A stretch of 64,000 nt of DNA from Parabacteroides sp900760525 (GCF_049860805.1 NZ_CP187555.1:2728001-2792000), one strand, 5' to 3'. Positions 32,745-42,442 are shown, counted from the first letter of the stretch. Notes: generated from the letters alone by a model not told the origin. Translations and numbers: made by a program.

Positions 32745-34421
32745 ATGAAAAGTAGAACCTTATTCTGTTTTATGGCACTGCTTGCCTTTGCATCGTGTTC
32801 GGATAACGATGAAGAAATAGAAGATATCGTATTTCCCTGCGAGCAAGAGCAGGATTCAGCCCATAAAAACCTCACCGCTATCATCTCTGACGGACTTCAT
32901 GCCAATTGGAGTGCAGGCGATATTATAATGCTCCTTCACGATGGGCAAACAGTTCTCGTGGAAGCACAGGAAACGGGGTGCAAGTCGAGCCTTTCAGGCA
33001 CTGTCGAAGGCACTTTTACCGATGAGAATCCTTTGTGTGGCACTTATCCGGCAGATAACATGGTGTCTTCGGATCATGAAAGTATAACTGTAACCGTTCC
33101 CTCCGCTCAAACAGACGGGGGCAACGGGTATGATGAAAAGTCTGTAGTGACAGTGGCCCGTACCGTCTCTGATTCTCTGTTTTTCCATACTGTTTGCGGT
33201 GGCATAAAACTCAACTTCCAAATGGCGGGTGTAACAAAGGTAGAGTTGGAAAGTGTCGATGGTTATGCCCTGTCCGGTACAGCCAGGATTAAATGGGATG
33301 ATCAGGGAAAGCCTATGATGGATGGAACAGAAAACGCCAATTCCATCATTACTTTCAGTGCTTCTGATGAGTCCGGCTTCACTCCCGGAAAGGACTATTA
33401 TATCTCTACTTTTCCTTGTGAAGTCTATGGCGGATACAGGCTTTCCATCTACAAGGCCGGATTGGTCGCTCATTATTTCGGCGTACACCAGACGGTGGAA
33501 CGGGCCTGTTTTATAATTCCGAACGATTTGATGGAAAGCGAATTGGAGTTTGACAACCCCGATGCGCCGCTTGTGGAAGAAGAACGTCCTGAACTGGATG
33601 CCACTACGACTGCTCTTCTCCGCCAATACCAACAGAACCCGACGGAAGAGAATAAGCAGGCATTGTTAGATCAAATGGGACTTCGCTATGATAAGGTCGT
33701 GGCACGAAAGAAAGCCAAGCTCCGTGAACTGGAGAGAGAGGCAAAAACTCCCGACCTCGTAGAAGAAATGCAGGGTATTGTGGACGAGATGGTCGAGAAT
33801 CGGGATATTCGGCTCGAACAACAGTTCCTGAGACTCATTGACCCTCGAATCGACGACAACCCGAATGACGCCTGGATGGTGTTGCGCGGTGCATCAGCTC
33901 CGAATGCTTACATCGGTTTTGCACCTGTGACTAATGCTGAATACGCAGCCTTCAAAGATGGCTTTATCTATGATAAAGGAAAAGAGAACTATCCGGTAGT
34001 AAATGTTACGATTGCCGAAGCCACTGCTTATTGCGACTGGCTTACGGCCCGAGACGACTCGCACGCATATCATCTTCCAAGCGATGAAGAGTGGATTCTC
34101 GGTGCCGGTCATATGCCTAAAGATGTCTCCATGAACTCGGGCCACGTGGAATCCGGATTGACGGCGGTGGATGCTTACAAGCAAACAACCGGCGCTTGTG
34201 GAGGCATCGATTTCTGGGGCAATTGCTGGGAATGGACCTCATCAACGAACACAAACGGTTCGTATATCGTCAAAGGTGGTAGTTGGGATTCTGACCGGGA
34301 TGATTGCCGTAGTGAAAAATCGGATGTCGTGAGAATGGGTTCACAGGGCTACGCCAATGTCGGTTTCAGGGTGGTAAGGGTTGATTCTTTCAATACCGTG
34401 GCATATATACAATCAATGTAA
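32745..34421 (+). CDS. Lipoprotein with fimbrillin-like and FGE-sulfatase (SUMF1-like) domains
   Basis: 558 aa from ATG 32745. Lipobox FASCS (Cys ~17). The N-terminal ~270 residues resemble a fimbrillin-like beta-sandwich (ISDGLHANWSAGDIIMLL). A charged helical linker follows (~290-380). The C-terminal ~170 residues form an FGE/SUMF1-type C-lectin-like fold: YCDWLTARDDSHAYHLPSDE, FWGNCWEWTSS and VKGGSWDS...GFRVVR. Known copper-binding cysteines of true formylglycine-generating enzymes are not evident, so it is probably a binding module rather than an enzyme. It overlaps the end of the previous frame's region and closes the ECF locus. Confidence 0.75.
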   Translation: MKSRTLFCFMALLAFASCSDNDEEIEDIVFPCEQEQDSAHKNLTAIISDGLHANWSAGDIIMLLHDGQTVLVEAQETGCKSSLSGTVEGTFTDENPLCGTYPADNMVSSDHESITVTVPSAQTDGGNGYDEKSVVTVARTVSDSLFFHTVCGGIKLNFQMAGVTKVELESVDGYALSGTARIKWDDQGKPMMDGTENANSIITFSASDESGFTPGKDYYISTFPCEVYGGYRLSIYKAGLVAHYFGVHQTVERACFIIPNDLMESELEFDNPDAPLVEEERPELDATTTALLRQYQQNPTEENKQALLDQMGLRYDKVVARKKAKLRELEREAKTPDLVEEMQGIVDEMVENRDIRLEQQFLRLIDPRIDDNPNDAWMVLRGASAPNAYIGFAPVTNAEYAAFKDGFIYDKGKENYPVVNVTIAEATAYCDWLTARDDSHAYHLPSDEEWILGAGHMPKDVSMNSGHVESGLTAVDAYKQTTGACGGIDFWGNCWEWTSSTNTNGSYIVKGGSWDSDRDDCRSEKSDVVRMGSQGYANVGFRVVRVDSFNTVAYIQSM

Positions 34422-34479
34422 ACAGGATCTAAACGGATTGAGGGAAACTGAAAAAGTATGCCAAAACTTTCTTATCTTC

Positions 34480-34562
34480 GCGCTTGATGCGGGACCGCAA
34501 AAACAAGCCTTATCGATCAGATATTTATATGGTCGGTTCTAATGCGATCCCACGTCAAGCGC
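34480..34562. repeat. Large imperfect hairpin after the ECF locus
   Basis: GCGCTTGA (34480-34487) pairs with TCAAGCGC (34555-34562), and an A-run follows the right arm. Inner bases pair only partly. It may end transcription for one or both strands. Confidence 0.5.
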
Positions 34563-34607
34563 AAAAAAGATTAAGTCACTGATTAACAAAGCTCCCAATT
34601 CTCACGA

Positions 34608-34695
34608 TTTTCATAGGCATGAGAACTTTTTCTCACAAGCATGAGAATAAATACTCACAGGCATGAGAAAAAATTCCCATAGGCATGGAAAAACA
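34608..34695. repeat. Hairpin repeat array B: four tandem 22-base units
   Basis: Units at 34608-34629, 34630-34651, 34652-34673 and 34674-34695, each exactly 22 bases with core AGGCATGAGAA. Units 2 and 3 fold as CTCA-loop-TGAG. Unit 4 has TTCCCAT-AGGC-ATGGAA: both stem halves changed together, which preserves the fold. It lies between the FGE lipoprotein and DUF6078. Confidence 0.82.
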
Positions 34696-34707
34696 TATAC
34701 TTAGGAT

Positions 34708-35142
34708 TTACCAATCATATTCTTCTACATATTCATCATAGACCGGTTCGGCATCGACTCCATTGTTAACGAATATCTGCCGGATATACTCCTGTTCGGA
34801 AGGCGTAACATGACGTTCTTTATGGAGAATCCGGTAAAACATGCTTCGCCCGAAATAAGAATAAATCAGTCTTCTGACCGCAATCGCCTTTCGATAATTC
34901 AAGTTGTCAAACATACAGCTGATCCCCAATCCGTACACAGACAACTTATCAGCCTTGAAATACTGGCAATTCTTACCATCTAATGAAACATTATTCGGAT
35001 TTATGACCGGTACGGAATGCCTGCTTGCCGGAATCCGGAGGGCAACTTGGTGGCGGAGACATTTATCAGCCATTTTACATTGCCCGCAAAAGCAGTGAGA
35101 AAAAGCGTAGGGGACGGATTCGTAATTAAATTCAGGTTTCAT
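34708..35142 (-). CDS. DUF6078 family protein
   Basis: 144 aa, cytoplasmic. The N-terminal cluster CFCGQCKMADKCLRH (~18-32) plus later Cys residues could bind zinc or a metal cluster. Basic and aromatic-rich. It matches the Bacteroidales DUF6078 family. Function unknown. Confidence 0.72.
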   Translation of the reverse strand: MKPEFNYESVPYAFSHCFCGQCKMADKCLRHQVALRIPASRHSVPVINPNNVSLDGKNCQYFKADKLSVYGLGISCMFDNLNYRKAIAVRRLIYSYFGRSMFYRILHKERHVTPSEQEYIRQIFVNNGVDAEPVYDEYVEEYDW

Positions 35143-35170
35143 TTATTCTTCTTTTTATAATTATTATCAA

Positions 35171-36604
35171 TCATTCCTTTACCGGTTCCAGCCCCATCTT
35201 CTCCGCCCGTTGCAGCATAAAGGCACGGGCTGCTTCATATTCGTTCGGGATCACGCCGTCGAGGATCGCATTCTTGATGGCTTCTTTCAGGACACCGACC
35301 GGCTGCGAAGGGGGAAGCCCGAACGTTTCCATGATCTCTTCACCCGTTACAGGAGGCTGGAAGTTGCGGACACGGTCTTTCTCTTCTATATCGGCGAGCT
35401 TGCTGCGGACTTTCCTGAAGTTGTTCAGGAAGCGGCGCACCTTTTCAGGGTTCTTGCTCGTGATATCCGCCTCGCAAAGTTTCATCAGGTCGTCTATATC
35501 GTCGCCCGCATCGAACAGCAAGCGGCGAATAGCCGAGTCCGTTACTTCATCGTCCGACAAGGCGATCGGACGCATATGCAGACTGACCATCTTCTGGACA
35601 TATTTCATCTTCTCGTTCATCGGCAGCTTCATCTTACGGAAAATACCGGGGATCATCTTCTCCCCGATGAAATTATGATTATGGAACGTCCAGCCCAGGC
35701 GCGGGTCGAAACGTTTCGTCGTCGGCTTGGCTATATCATGGAAAAGAGCGCTCCAGCGCAACCACAGGTTATCAGTGGTCTTGCTCAGGCGGTCGAGCAC
35801 CATCAAGGTATGGGCGAAGTTATCCTTATGCCCGATCCCTTCCTTCGTCTCCACCCCTTTCAGGGCACAAAGTTCAGGGAAGATCAGAGGCAACAACCCG
35901 CAACGATCCAGCAGATCGAAACCGACAGAGGGTTTCGGCGAAAGAACGATCTTATTCAATTCATCTACAATTCGTTCTTTTGAGATAATCGAGATACGTT
36001 CCTTATTCCGTTCGATCGCATCGAAGGTGTCGGGATCGATAAAAAAACCTAACTGCGTGGCAAAGCGGACGGCACGCATCATGCGCAACGGATCGTCGCT
36101 AAAGGTTATATCCGGATCGAGCGGGGTGCGGATCAGCAAATTGTCCATATCGGTCAAGCCATCGAAAGGATCGACCAGTTCGCCGTACCGGTCCTTATTC
36201 AGGCAAAGTGCCAGGGCGTTGATCGTAAAGTCGCGGCGGTTCTGGTCGTCTTCGAGCGTCCCGTCTTCGACAATCGGTTTGCGACTATCGCGCGAGTAGG
36301 ATTCCTTACGGGCACCGACAAACTCCAGCTCCAAATCGCCAGCCTTCACCTGCGCCGTACCGAAGTTCTTGAATACGGACAAGTAAGCTCCCCGCCCCAA
36401 CTTCTTCGCAACGGCTTTCGCCAGCTCGATGCCGCTCCCTACGGCAACGACATCAATATCTTTAGAAGGGCGATGCAGAAATATATCCCGCACATAACCA
36501 CCAATCACGTATGCTTCAACCCCCAACTCGTCCGCTGCTTCCGAAATCAAATGAAACGGCTTCGCCGAAATATGTTTTAATATATCTTCTTGTTCTATGT
36601 ACAT
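35171..36604 (-). CDS. cca: CCA-adding tRNA nucleotidyltransferase with HD domain
   Basis: 477 aa. Class II poly(A) polymerase/CCA enzyme: GGYVRDIFLHRPSKDIDVV (metal DxD ~35-45), RRDFTINALA, and the head/neck RNA-binding regions. An HD domain (LRWSALFHDIAKP, ~260) follows. It adds or repairs the 3' CCA of tRNAs; the tRNA-Ala in this window does not encode CCA, so such activity is needed. A poly(A) polymerase role cannot be excluded. Confidence 0.93.
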   Translation of the reverse strand: MYIEQEDILKHISAKPFHLISEAADELGVEAYVIGGYVRDIFLHRPSKDIDVVAVGSGIELAKAVAKKLGRGAYLSVFKNFGTAQVKAGDLELEFVGARKESYSRDSRKPIVEDGTLEDDQNRRDFTINALALCLNKDRYGELVDPFDGLTDMDNLLIRTPLDPDITFSDDPLRMMRAVRFATQLGFFIDPDTFDAIERNKERISIISKERIVDELNKIVLSPKPSVGFDLLDRCGLLPLIFPELCALKGVETKEGIGHKDNFAHTLMVLDRLSKTTDNLWLRWSALFHDIAKPTTKRFDPRLGWTFHNHNFIGEKMIPGIFRKMKLPMNEKMKYVQKMVSLHMRPIALSDDEVTDSAIRRLLFDAGDDIDDLMKLCEADITSKNPEKVRRFLNNFRKVRSKLADIEEKDRVRNFQPPVTGEEIMETFGLPPSQPVGVLKEAIKNAILDGVIPNEYEAARAFMLQRAEKMGLEPVKE

Positions 36605-36646
36605 AAAATTTGCTTATTAACAAATGATGAGTTATCGGTATAATAT

Positions 36647-36726
36647 TAGGCACGGATTACACGGATTTCGCGGATAATATATTGATTTTAAATAAAAACC
36701 GTGTTAATCCGTGTAATCCGTGCCTA
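36647..36726. repeat. 21-base perfect inverted repeat (TAGGCACGGATT family)
   Basis: Left arm 36647-36667 starts TAGGCACGGATTACAC; the right arm 36706-36726 is its exact complement. The same TAGGCACGGATT core recurs at 45393-45433. It fills the middle of the 316-base gap between cca and the nitroreductase gene; I see nothing else there. Confidence 0.82.
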
Positions 36727-36921
36727 AAATAAATCTTCATTTGACCGGCAAAGATAACTAAATTCTTGCGGGGATGCTAATTCTCCCTTTTTCCAATATC
36801 ATTTGCAACGAATAAGATAAAGTTTTGATTTCCAGAACAAGGATGGGCTTTTGAGAAATCATGTAACTTTTAAGGAAAGGCATTGGCATAAACAAACAGT
36901 GAACTAAGAATAATGAATGCC

Positions 36922-37650
36922 TTACATCTTACGATAAACATCCTTAAAAGGCACCCTGCAACGTTCGCCCCAAATGCCTTTATTTTCATCCCGTATTCCA
37001 CAAGGAATAGCCATGTTTATTTCAGCACCATGAGGTAATTTCAATGTCCTTTTCAGCCGACGGCTGTCCAGCCCTTCCAAAGGGCAGGTGTCATAGCCTT
37101 CGTTTGCCATTGCAATCATAAACGTTTGCGCGGCAAGCGCACAGGATTTATGGGCTGTAACACGTATATCATTCTCGGAAACCTCAAGCATCATCGGACG
37201 GAAAATACTGATTATGTTAGCCAACAATTTCCTGAACAATCCAAGAATACCAAAGAACCGGGCATAGACAAAAGGCATCAATATGCCGTAATAGATTTCC
37301 CGGTCCTTAATACGTTTGGTCTGACGTTCTTTCGGACTGTGGCGACGAATGTTCTCCCGTTCGAAATCGAGTACGAATCGCGCATGTTTCCTGTACCAGT
37401 CACGCCGTACTACAAAAACGACGATTTGTGAAGCAGTAGAAGCGGCTTTCTGACCAAGGCAGTCCCTTGAAATTTTTGCCAATAGTTCGGGGTCCGTAAT
37501 ATGGTAAAATTCCCATAATTGCATATCCGAACTGTTAGGAGCCAATGTAGCCAGTTCCAAACAATGTTTTACCTTTTCCGTATCTATCTGTTTTTCTTTA
37601 TCATACATCCGTACAGAGCGGCGATGATGGAGGACTTCATCTAAATTCAT
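36922..37650 (-). CDS. Nitroreductase family protein
   Basis: 242 aa FMN-binding nitroreductase fold: RRSVRMYDKEK near the N-terminus (phosphate binding) and ATLAPNSSDMQLWEF. It reduces nitro compounds, quinones or related substrates with NAD(P)H in the cytoplasm. It runs in the same direction as the DJ-1-like gene 62 bases upstream, so the two may be a redox or electrophile-stress pair. Confidence 0.85.
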   Translation of the reverse strand: MNLDEVLHHRRSVRMYDKEKQIDTEKVKHCLELATLAPNSSDMQLWEFYHITDPELLAKISRDCLGQKAASTASQIVVFVVRRDWYRKHARFVLDFERENIRRHSPKERQTKRIKDREIYYGILMPFVYARFFGILGLFRKLLANIISIFRPMMLEVSENDIRVTAHKSCALAAQTFMIAMANEGYDTCPLEGLDSRRLKRTLKLPHGAEINMAIPCGIRDENKGIWGERCRVPFKDVYRKM

Positions 37651-37712
37651 AATGATACTGATTTGAATTAAACATTTATTTCCGGCTGATTACTTCAGCC
37701 ACTTATCATTGT

Positions 37713-38396
37713 TTATTTATTTAATTGCTGCATAACGACCTTCGCCATTTCTTTAGAACTGAATGGGTCTTGCCCGGTAATCAGATTTGTATCTACAACT
37801 ACTTTTGAGGTCATAGGTATCAATGCTTTTTCGTAATCGGCTCCTCTCTCTTTCAGCAACGCTTCAAGATCGAAAGGTACTTCTTCTTTTCTTCTGGCAA
37901 GACTTTCCTCAAACCAACTGAATCCCGTCAGCTTTTTGCCTTTAATCATATATTCGCCATTGGATAGTCTGACATTCAACAGTCCACTGACACCATGACA
38001 AATGGCAGACACCATCTTACCGCTTTCATACTGTTTCTTTATGATTGCCTTTAAAGCTGCATTGTCTGGAAAATCATACATTGCACCGTGTCCACCGGCT
38101 AAATATACACAATTAAACCGTTGTTCCAACACGCTATCCAAACTATTTACATGATTCAGCATATCTTTGAATTCAGGCTTTTCCCAATACATTTTAGACA
38201 TTTCATCCCAAAAAATCGGTTTTAAACTTTCGGGATCGATGGGAGTATGACCTCCTTTCGGACTGGCTACCGTTATATCATAACCGCTTTCTTTTGCACT
38301 ATGATAGATATGAGTAAACTCACTAAGCCATAATCCGGTTGCGAGTTTCCCATTGGCAAAACTCCCTGTACTGGTAACAATTATTAAAATCTTCAT
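37713..38396 (-). CDS. DJ-1/PfpI (Hsp31-like) family protein
   Basis: 227 aa from ATG 38396. Class I glutamine-amidotransferase-like fold with nucleophile elbow AICHGVSGLL (Cys ~120) and LAGGHGAMYDF. Members act as glyoxalase III, deglycase-like or chaperone proteins. A methylglyoxal synthase gene lies at 46550, so glyoxal detoxification would be relevant, but the link is only suggestive. Confidence 0.82.
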   Translation of the reverse strand: MKILIIVTSTGSFANGKLATGLWLSEFTHIYHSAKESGYDITVASPKGGHTPIDPESLKPIFWDEMSKMYWEKPEFKDMLNHVNSLDSVLEQRFNCVYLAGGHGAMYDFPDNAALKAIIKKQYESGKMVSAICHGVSGLLNVRLSNGEYMIKGKKLTGFSWFEESLARRKEEVPFDLEALLKERGADYEKALIPMTSKVVVDTNLITGQDPFSSKEMAKVVMQQLNK

Positions 38397-38636
38397 GATA
38401 ATCAAATTGTTGATTCATATTTTTCAAAATAAAACATATACATGGATTGATTGTTTCCTGAAGATATATTTTTTAACATGGCCCCAGGAATATATTTGAT
38501 TGGCTTCGCTCCCGCTGCCCATTTTTCTCTAACCCCCTTGTCTACAACCTTCTTGCGCCCACCTGTCCTTATTCTCATTTTTTATCCTTATCTTTGATCT
38601 GCCTAATAAGAAGTAGACAATTAAACAAGTATCATA

Positions 38637-39467
38637 ATGAAAAAGTCAGCAATCTGTATAGCACTTGCAGCCGTGGCATTGAGCGGTTGCAACAATGACG
38701 AAAAGAATGCACAGGCAAGGCTGGACAATGCCAGAAACAGGTATGAACGGAATGAGTTCTTTGCCGCCAAAAGTGAGATCGACAGCATCCGCATCCTGTA
38801 CCCGAAAGAGCTCAAAGTGATCCGGGACGGTCTGACGCTGATGCGCCAAGTGGAACAAAAGGAGGCGGAACGCAACCTTGCTTTCTGCGACAGCCTGATC
38901 CCGGTCAAGCAGCAGGAACTGGAAGGGTTGAAGAAAGGTTTTAACTTCGAAAAGGATTCCGCCTATAACGAAATCGGCAATTATGTCTCCAAGCAGCAGA
39001 CAATCGAACGTAACATCCAGCGTTGCTACATCCGTTCAGGTGTCAACGAAAAAGGGGAAATGTATCTGGCAAGCGTTTATTTCGGAGGCAAGCCCATCAA
39101 TCATACCGGCATTAAACTGAGTACCCCGGACGGTCTTTTCGCCGAAACACCCGCCATCCCTTACGACGGGGGCCTGAACTACCACTTCAAGGACTTAGGG
39201 AATACGACCGAAGTTGTGACTTATCAAGGGGAAAAATGCGAAGATGCCGTTAAATTCATTTTTGCCAACAAAGGGGAACGCATCAAGGTCGAATATACAG
39301 GCGGCAAACCTTACATTCTCTATATTGCCGATGCGGATAAGAAAGCAATCGCCTCAACCTACGAACTGGCTGTCGTACTAAGCGACATCGAAAAGCTGAC
39401 GAAAGAGAAGGAAAAAGCGATTAAGAAACTGGCTTATTTGGATAAGAAACTTTCGGGAGAGAAATAG
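38637..39467 (+). CDS. Lipoprotein with coiled-coil, unknown
   Basis: 276 aa. Lipobox LSGC (Cys ~18). Residues ~24-110 are charged and helical (QARLDNARNRYERNEFFAA), probably coiled-coil; a beta-rich middle part and a charged C-terminal helix (EKLTKEKEKAIKKLAYL) follow. The family is not recognised. Ends at a strong bidirectional terminator. Confidence 0.7.
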   Translation: MKKSAICIALAAVALSGCNNDEKNAQARLDNARNRYERNEFFAAKSEIDSIRILYPKELKVIRDGLTLMRQVEQKEAERNLAFCDSLIPVKQQELEGLKKGFNFEKDSAYNEIGNYVSKQQTIERNIQRCYIRSGVNEKGEMYLASVYFGGKPINHTGIKLSTPDGLFAETPAIPYDGGLNYHFKDLGNTTEVVTYQGEKCEDAVKFIFANKGERIKVEYTGGKPYILYIADADKKAIASTYELAVVLSDIEKLTKEKEKAIKKLAYLDKKLSGEK

Positions 39468-39494
39468 GTCTTCTCCCGAAAATTACTAAAAAAG

Positions 39495-39528
39495 AAAGGC
39501 GGCTCCCTTTACAGGAGGCCGCCTTTTT
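39495..39528. terminator. Bidirectional terminator
   Basis: AAAGGCGGCTCC and GGAGGCCGCCTTTTT form a long GC-rich stem between the convergent lipoprotein and surface-protein genes. Confidence 0.85.
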
Positions 39529-39547
39529 GGTTATAAGATTATAGTTC

Positions 39548-42076
39548 TTATTTTACAATCACTTTGTAAGTGGTGTCACCTTCGATAGTTACCAGTACAA
39601 TGCCGGATGTAGCAGGCATTGAGAAGTATTCAGAGCTTGCTCTACGAACACCGATTGTCTGTCCTAAGATATTAGACAACGTGATCTTTCTACCGGAAGC
39701 ATTCGTTACGATAACCTGACCGTCATTACTGATTACCTTGATTTCAGATACGTTCATCTCTTCGTTGGCTGTCGGAGCGGAAGCGGTTTGTACTTCGAAT
39801 GCGGCACTCGGAGTGGCTTGCATTACTGCAAAACCGTTTACAACGCCAACATAAGGCTTACCATTCGTTTTATTCAACTCTTTCTGGTTTTCCAGATAAT
39901 AACCGCCTTCTTCAGCAGTCTTGAATGCGAAGAGAGCAGGGCTGTTTTTCATTGTTTTGATTGAATCATGAGAAATAAACATTGCATAAGTAGTAGCATC
40001 AATACCTGCTCTTGTCGTATCTTTAGCAGCTAAGTAATAGCGAATATCAGCTTCAGCTTTACCACCATTAGCAACACCAGAAGATATAAAATACAATTGT
40101 TTACCAGCAATTACCGTATCTTGTTCAACCCACAAGCTAAAGTTATCTGCTTCATAATTTGCTTTTGTAATTAGATTACCTTCATCTTTCATTTCAGCAA
40201 AGAAGTTCAGCGGATTCATAACTAAAGCATTGTTATTATAGGCCAAACGTTTGTGAGCACTTGCAAATAAAGCATATTCGGGAGCGTCAACGGCTTCGAG
40301 GTTTACATATGCAGCTTTATCTGACAGCTGTACACAAGAGGTATTGACATTCATACCAACATAATTGTCTTTTCCACCAATAGAAGTCAACATAGCATAC
40401 TTCTCAGCGTTAGCATCAGAAATGAACGTGAATGATAAAGCAGACTTCGATTTAGAAAATTTCAGACTATCTGATTGAGCAGTTATCGTATCACTGTTAA
40501 ACAAACCCTTCAGTTTATAAGAAATAACGAAAAGCTCATCTCCCAGTGTTGTTGCACCACCAGCAAGAACTGTATCGCTCGGAATCAGTTTAAAGATTGC
40601 TGCATCTTTAGCATCACCGGCTTTACCTTTTAAAATAGAATCTGTAGTATAAGCATAAATGTCACTTACTCCTGTTGTTCCTGAAACCAAGTTCAGCACA
40701 TAACCGTTAGCATTCAATTCGTCTTCAGTAAAGTAGAGAGATCCTAAATATTTGTCTTTCAAATTGACAGCCTGCCAAGAAATCTTCACAGAGTCTTTAC
40801 CAAACAAATAAGTATTTTCTTTTCCCTGTACAGCAAACACTTCACTATCTATGATCATCTTAGAATTTGATTGACGATCAACAACAGAATATTTACCGTT
40901 ATTTTCCTTAATATACCACTGACCTCTCGCCAAATTAAGAGAAGGAACACTATCACCTCCCATAAAGGTATTCTCAGTCACATAATATTTACCATTATCA
41001 GCACCGGTACTTACCTTTTGCAAGAAGTAGACACCAGTACCAGTCGGGATTGTAACAGGAGTACCCTTTGATACTTTAATCAAAGGAAGTTTACCCTGCA
41101 ATGGCTGAGCATCTGCGTCAAACTTAGAAACTGTTAAAACTTTTGTGCTACCGGTTTGAGCATAAACAACACGAACAGTATCACCCGCTGCTGTATTAAC
41201 GTCTAAATTGTCATCAAAATCAGGGGCACCTGCTACAAACATCGCAATTGAATCATTCTGCAAATTGACAACAAACTTGAAATGCTGGCAAAGTTCATTC
41301 GGACGTAAAACTTTACGAGTCGAATCTAATGCAAATCCAGCGCCAAATACATTCTGCTGATTGTTAATCGTTGTTTTGAGCGTATCAACACCTAAAAACT
41401 TCTTAACCCCATTCGGATATGCTTCATCACCTTTAACCTGCAAAGTCATAAAACCTTTATCTCCAACAGAATTGGCAATTAGATCTTCACCTGTAAAGAT
41501 ATTTCCTTCATATTTCTCGCCGAAATTTAACTGAAAAGTACTGAAACCATCGCCAAGATCTTGTGGAGTCATCGTCATTGTATCAGGCTTAGTCACCGTT
41601 AGTTTCAATACTGAACCACCTTTAAATACAATACCTTTATCTGTATCTAAAGCCAATGTCATCGTTTTATCACCGTCTATAGAAGCACTTAAACTTTCAC
41701 CATCAGTAAACTTCCATTTATTGATACCAGAAGCTAAAACAGGAGTTGTTTCCTGAGAAGCAGCAAAAGACAGAACTGCATTTGTCTTTTTATTCTTAAA
41801 TTGATAAACTGTTCCAGCAGTTTCTGTTATCCCCGTAATTTCCCAAAGAGCAGAATCACGAGCTGCTTTATCTACTTTTTCAAACGAAGTGATTTCTTTC
41901 ACTATTACAGAATCAGCCTTGTTTCCATCCAGAGACAAGTAATTATCGCCAGTCTTCAAGTAATAATAATTACCTGCAGTCCAATCTTTACTCGGAACAT
42001 CACCTGCCGCACTTGCCGCAGTAAAAGTTCCTACCGTCATTAAGGCCGCAGCCAAAAGTGTAAATTTTTTATTCAT
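39548..42076 (-). CDS. Large secreted protein with type IX-like C-terminal domain (DUF6383-like)
   Basis: 842 aa from ATG 42076 (the two codons before it begin with TTG). Signal peptide LLAAALMTVGTFTAASA. Composition is rich in Thr, Ser, Lys, Asp and Ala, with beta-strand character throughout. There are two or more YYLKTGDNYLSL / YFLQKVSTGADNGKYYV-like RICIN/beta-trefoil-type stretches. The C-terminus (VTNASGRKITLSNILG, then GIVLVTIEGDTTYKVIVK) looks like a type IX secretion sorting domain. The gene is more AT-rich than the biosynthetic genes nearby. In Parabacteroides and Tannerella such proteins can form surface layers; that role is inferred. Confidence 0.8.
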   Translation of the reverse strand: MNKKFTLLAAALMTVGTFTAASAAGDVPSKDWTAGNYYYLKTGDNYLSLDGNKADSVIVKEITSFEKVDKAARDSALWEITGITETAGTVYQFKNKKTNAVLSFAASQETTPVLASGINKWKFTDGESLSASIDGDKTMTLALDTDKGIVFKGGSVLKLTVTKPDTMTMTPQDLGDGFSTFQLNFGEKYEGNIFTGEDLIANSVGDKGFMTLQVKGDEAYPNGVKKFLGVDTLKTTINNQQNVFGAGFALDSTRKVLRPNELCQHFKFVVNLQNDSIAMFVAGAPDFDDNLDVNTAAGDTVRVVYAQTGSTKVLTVSKFDADAQPLQGKLPLIKVSKGTPVTIPTGTGVYFLQKVSTGADNGKYYVTENTFMGGDSVPSLNLARGQWYIKENNGKYSVVDRQSNSKMIIDSEVFAVQGKENTYLFGKDSVKISWQAVNLKDKYLGSLYFTEDELNANGYVLNLVSGTTGVSDIYAYTTDSILKGKAGDAKDAAIFKLIPSDTVLAGGATTLGDELFVISYKLKGLFNSDTITAQSDSLKFSKSKSALSFTFISDANAEKYAMLTSIGGKDNYVGMNVNTSCVQLSDKAAYVNLEAVDAPEYALFASAHKRLAYNNNALVMNPLNFFAEMKDEGNLITKANYEADNFSLWVEQDTVIAGKQLYFISSGVANGGKAEADIRYYLAAKDTTRAGIDATTYAMFISHDSIKTMKNSPALFAFKTAEEGGYYLENQKELNKTNGKPYVGVVNGFAVMQATPSAAFEVQTASAPTANEEMNVSEIKVISNDGQVIVTNASGRKITLSNILGQTIGVRRASSEYFSMPATSGIVLVTIEGDTTYKVIVK

Positions 42077-42113
42077 ATGCAAATTGTTTAATTATTCAAT
42101 TCTTTAACAGAGG

Positions 42114-42121
42114 CAAAGATA
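42114..42121 (-). promoter_or_regulatory. Probable -7 box of the large surface protein
   Basis: Minus-strand TATCTTTG, ~38 bases before the ATG. The nearest TTTG is 16 bases upstream, shorter than usual. Confidence 0.5.
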
Positions 42122-42210
42122 GAAAAGTTCAGTTTTACAAAGTTATAATCTAATATAAAAGATACTTACATCCGGGCTTAATGTACAAAAACGTCACTAT
42201 CCATGCCATA

Positions 42211-42242
42211 ATAAAAAAGGCTCGCCACCAAAGTGACGAGCC
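42211..42242 (-). terminator. Terminator of the MscS-like gene
   Basis: On the minus strand GGCTCGTCAC pairs with GTGGCGAGCC and is followed by T6. It lies ~200 bases behind the mscS stop, with AT-rich sequence between them. Confidence 0.75.
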
Positions 42243-42442
42243 GGGAATCATTTTCTCTTATAATCAAATAATAATACTAAAGTAATGAAATAAAGTTCTT
42301 AATATCTTATACTTATATCTTCCTTATTAATTATTATAATAATTGACAAAGATAAATCTTTTTGTTTAAAGTTCTATCCTTCAAAAGGACTCCTAACAAA
42401 ACCTGTCGATTATTGAACGAATCCTTTTCTTTTCAGGACAAA

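Noticed and set aside
32745..34421. Sulfatase-activating formylglycine-generating enzyme for the nearby sulfatase
   Set aside because: The SUMF1-like domain shows no evident active-site cysteine pair, and the sulfatase is Ser-type, which is matured by a radical-SAM enzyme.
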